This document shows, piece by piece, positions 62,001-64,000 of a stretch of DNA of 64,000 nucleotides. The position numbers were made by a program, and so were the translations under genes. Where the stretch lies: assembly GCF_050948215.1 (NCBI RefSeq), contig NC_135158.1, positions 10,773,822 to 10,837,821 of the forward strand. The letters are read 5' to 3'. The notes below the pieces were generated by a model, which was not told the origin of the DNA, did not search any database, and saw only the letters and a list, made by a program, of their open reading frames with translations. The first letter of the stretch is position 1, and every line of letters begins with the position of its first letter. This DNA comes from Halictus rubicundus (taxonomy: Eukaryota > Arthropoda > Insecta > Hymenoptera > Halictidae).

Positions 62001-64000
62001 ATAGCTAGATATTATGACAGCCAATTACAAAGGAATTTTCAGCGAAACGTGTTTAAAGTTGCAAATACTACTACAAATTAAATAATATTGTCTACATTTT
62101 ACAGGCTAATGCCAAATCACTTTGGAATTATGTATTTGAGACATGAAATTGATAAAGTAATGGTGTTCAAAAAAAGATGTTCATCCATCTATCAATCAGC
62201 TTTCTGACTTCTGTTTCAATACATTTGCAGAGTTTTAAATTAAAACACTTCTACTTAAATTAGAGCTTCTAAAGATCCCCTGAAAAAATCGCACACTACC
62301 GATAGAGTATGTAGATACGAATTTTTGCAACACAAGGAAGGAACACATTTTAAAAATGAGCTGCACAGCCCAAGAGCGAGCAGAAAAGCCGGGAGGCGCG
62401 GTTTACCGGTTCGCCCTTCAGAACGATCAATTATTATGAGTTTGCATGATTCTCTTTCTTGGTGAAGTCGAACGTATATTCAGCCGACTGAGCAGATACT
62501 AAAATTCGCGGCACTGCAGTGGAGATTGCAACGGTGCGCCGCATTTAGCTGCATTGTGGAGCCGCCAACCGCAACTGCGATTGTCGAGCAGGCAACGGGG
62601 GCCCAGCAGGATGTGGCGACGGAATGCGCGAACGATCGGGGTGGTATCAAAAAGCGTGTGCGGTAGGGGACGGTGCTCGAATTTGTGCGTGCAAACATTT
62701 CTCTAATGCACCCTCTCCTAACTTGGTCCAGCATTTGGCTGTCCCGCTCGCTCAAATAGAGGCCAACGGACGTATCCCGGCGCGTTGGAATGGGAAACCT
62801 AGTCGAGCGGAGACACGCGCGCGACCGCTCGCATCTGCACGAACCAGCGCCGAGCGAGCGAGCGAGCGCGCGCGCGCCCGTCAACCATCCAAAGTAATGA
62901 AGTGTAGCTTGTTATCGGGTCGCCCGATAATGTGAATATTTCATTTCACCAAAATGCGCAACACGGCCGCGGGATTCGCGCCAGCCATGAAATTCCATCC
63001 TCGAAATTGTATCATTCCACCAGACACTGAACGAGCGAATTTGCTTTAATAACGGCGCCTATCGGCGACGCGCGGAATTGCGTTTTCTCTGTTCTTCGGG
63101 GAACGTTGAGAAAACCGCTCCATCTATTTATTAGTTCTGTATTTGGTCCGTGGGTATACAGTCACGAGCAAAATAGGAATCAGCACGAGAAACAACTGGT
63201 ACGTGTTGCTTTATAAAAATCACAAAATTTAATTTACTTAGATATTTGTGTAATAACTTTCAGTGGCAGCGACTTTGTCATTCCAACAATCATAAAACAA
63301 AAAGTCTGAGACCCTTCATAGGACCAGTGGTTGTACATTTAATCCGAAATATTTCTATTCGTTTTCATATTATAGGACAGGTGACAGTACATGTAGCATT
63401 GACATAATAAATGAAGTGGATTTTTCGTTGGGAACAGAATTTACCGAACGCACATGCACAAGTTAGTACCGCAAAACTTTCTAAAGTCGCATATACATGC
63501 ATATACGGTTCTCGCGGCGAAAGGATTAAAATACCATTAAAATTTAAATACACAGAGCGCGATATAGGTCGACCAACAGTAGCAGCTATTCATAAAGTAC
63601 TAAGGGTTCAAATGAATTAATTTCCATACATTTCGGATAGAACGACATGCGACGTACCCTATATTTGGAGCCGGCAGATATCGGGAACATGTTTGTTTCC
63701 CTTTTTACGGAATTTTCAATCGGCAACGGTCCCTCGAAGTATCGTGACCGCGACGAGAGGTGTGAAAAAGGGCTTCTTAAGCTTTTTCGTGAAAACGTGT
63801 CGAAACCGGTTGTCCCGTTATTTCGCATAATCTTCGAATTTGCATGGGCGCACGGGGCAGGAGGAAGTACAGGGGGGCAGGGCAATTTGGCATGCAAAAC
63901 CTAATTTGTACCCGGAACGTGAACACGTAAGATTAGTCGCGCTACACACACGGATCTTGTGTGCGGATTTCTTCGGCACTTGTGGAAACACATCGTAGCT
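59031..64000. other. Non-coding stretch, no gene recognised
   Basis: A CT-rich block lies at 59500-59585, an AT-rich part at 61000-61640, and a CpG-rich block at 62500-62890 ending in a GAGC/GCGC run (62850-62878). 63159 begins CAGTCACGAGCAAAATAGGA, faintly like a Tc1-type end. Short ORFs, including 69 codons on the minus strand at 61792-62001 and 134 codons at 62480-62884, have no recognised motif. Confidence 0.6.
62850..62878. repeat. GAGC / GCGC run
   Basis: CGAGCGAGCGAGCGAGCGCG continues into CGCGCGC. It is CpG-dense and of the same type as the run at 18784-18813. Confidence 0.8.

Noticed and set aside
61792..62001. 69-codon minus-strand ORF with Cys and His residues
   Set aside because: The Cys/His spacing does not fit a zinc knuckle or zinc finger, and no neighbouring retroelement sequence supports a gag fragment.

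Overview
The window looks like non-coding DNA from an insect, most likely a hymenopteran (bee, ant or wasp). It mixes AT-rich stretches with CpG-dense, GC-rich islands. It carries many di-, tri- and pentanucleotide microsatellites, mariner and piggyBac-type DNA-transposon relics, and a 5'-truncated non-LTR retrotransposon tail. No prokaryotic gene organisation, operon, rRNA, tRNA or CRISPR array is visible. The assignment to Hymenoptera is inference from base composition and repeat style, not from a diagnostic gene.

Coding content is almost nil. I found no intact host gene. The only recognisable protein homology is two decayed copies of a mariner (DD34D) transposase at 27135-28320 and 46940-48164. 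Both are full length from inverted repeat to inverted repeat, both are flanked by TA, and both are in the same orientation about 20 kb apart. They share the same coding lesions, so they descend from an ancestor that was already broken and was moved in trans. One further item may be host coding: a short reading frame at 6937-7068. Its 3' part, after a good splice acceptor at 6980-6981, reads as a small-residue patch followed by a hydrophobic tail and a stop, like a GPI-anchor signal or a terminal exon. This is tentative.

Layout: 1-6.9 kb is intergenic or intronic sequence with a mariner-type MITE (4550-4728) and a long pyrimidine-rich tract (about 5490-5975). 6.9-7.1 kb holds the candidate terminal exon. 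10.6-11.0 kb holds a piggyBac-like MITE followed by a 51-bp degenerate tandem repeat. 14.9-15.6 kb is purine-rich, with a CTCTG array and a G run. 17.9-18.1 kb is a LINE-tail insertion with a perfect 16-bp target-site duplication. 23.4 kb has a strong palindrome. 24.8 kb has a 40-bp degenerate tandem repeat. 27.1-28.3 kb is mariner copy 1. 33 kb has a weak LTR-like relic. 35.8-36.8 kb is a CpG-rich island with a long but unconvincing ORF. 38.7 kb is the second piggyBac-like MITE. 41.3 kb is a short inverted-repeat element with relatives at 3.95 and 19.98 kb. 46.9-48.2 kb is mariner copy 2. 51.4-51.9 kb is microsatellite-rich. 56.5 and 58.9 kb carry two copies of a dispersed repeat ending ACACCCTGTAC.

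Nothing here forms a pathway. The window is best read as an intron or intergenic desert shaped by small transposable elements and simple-sequence expansion. I saw no convincing undescribed multi-gene system. The most interesting points are the shared-lesion mariner pair, the fully dated LINE-tail insertion and the candidate terminal exon.
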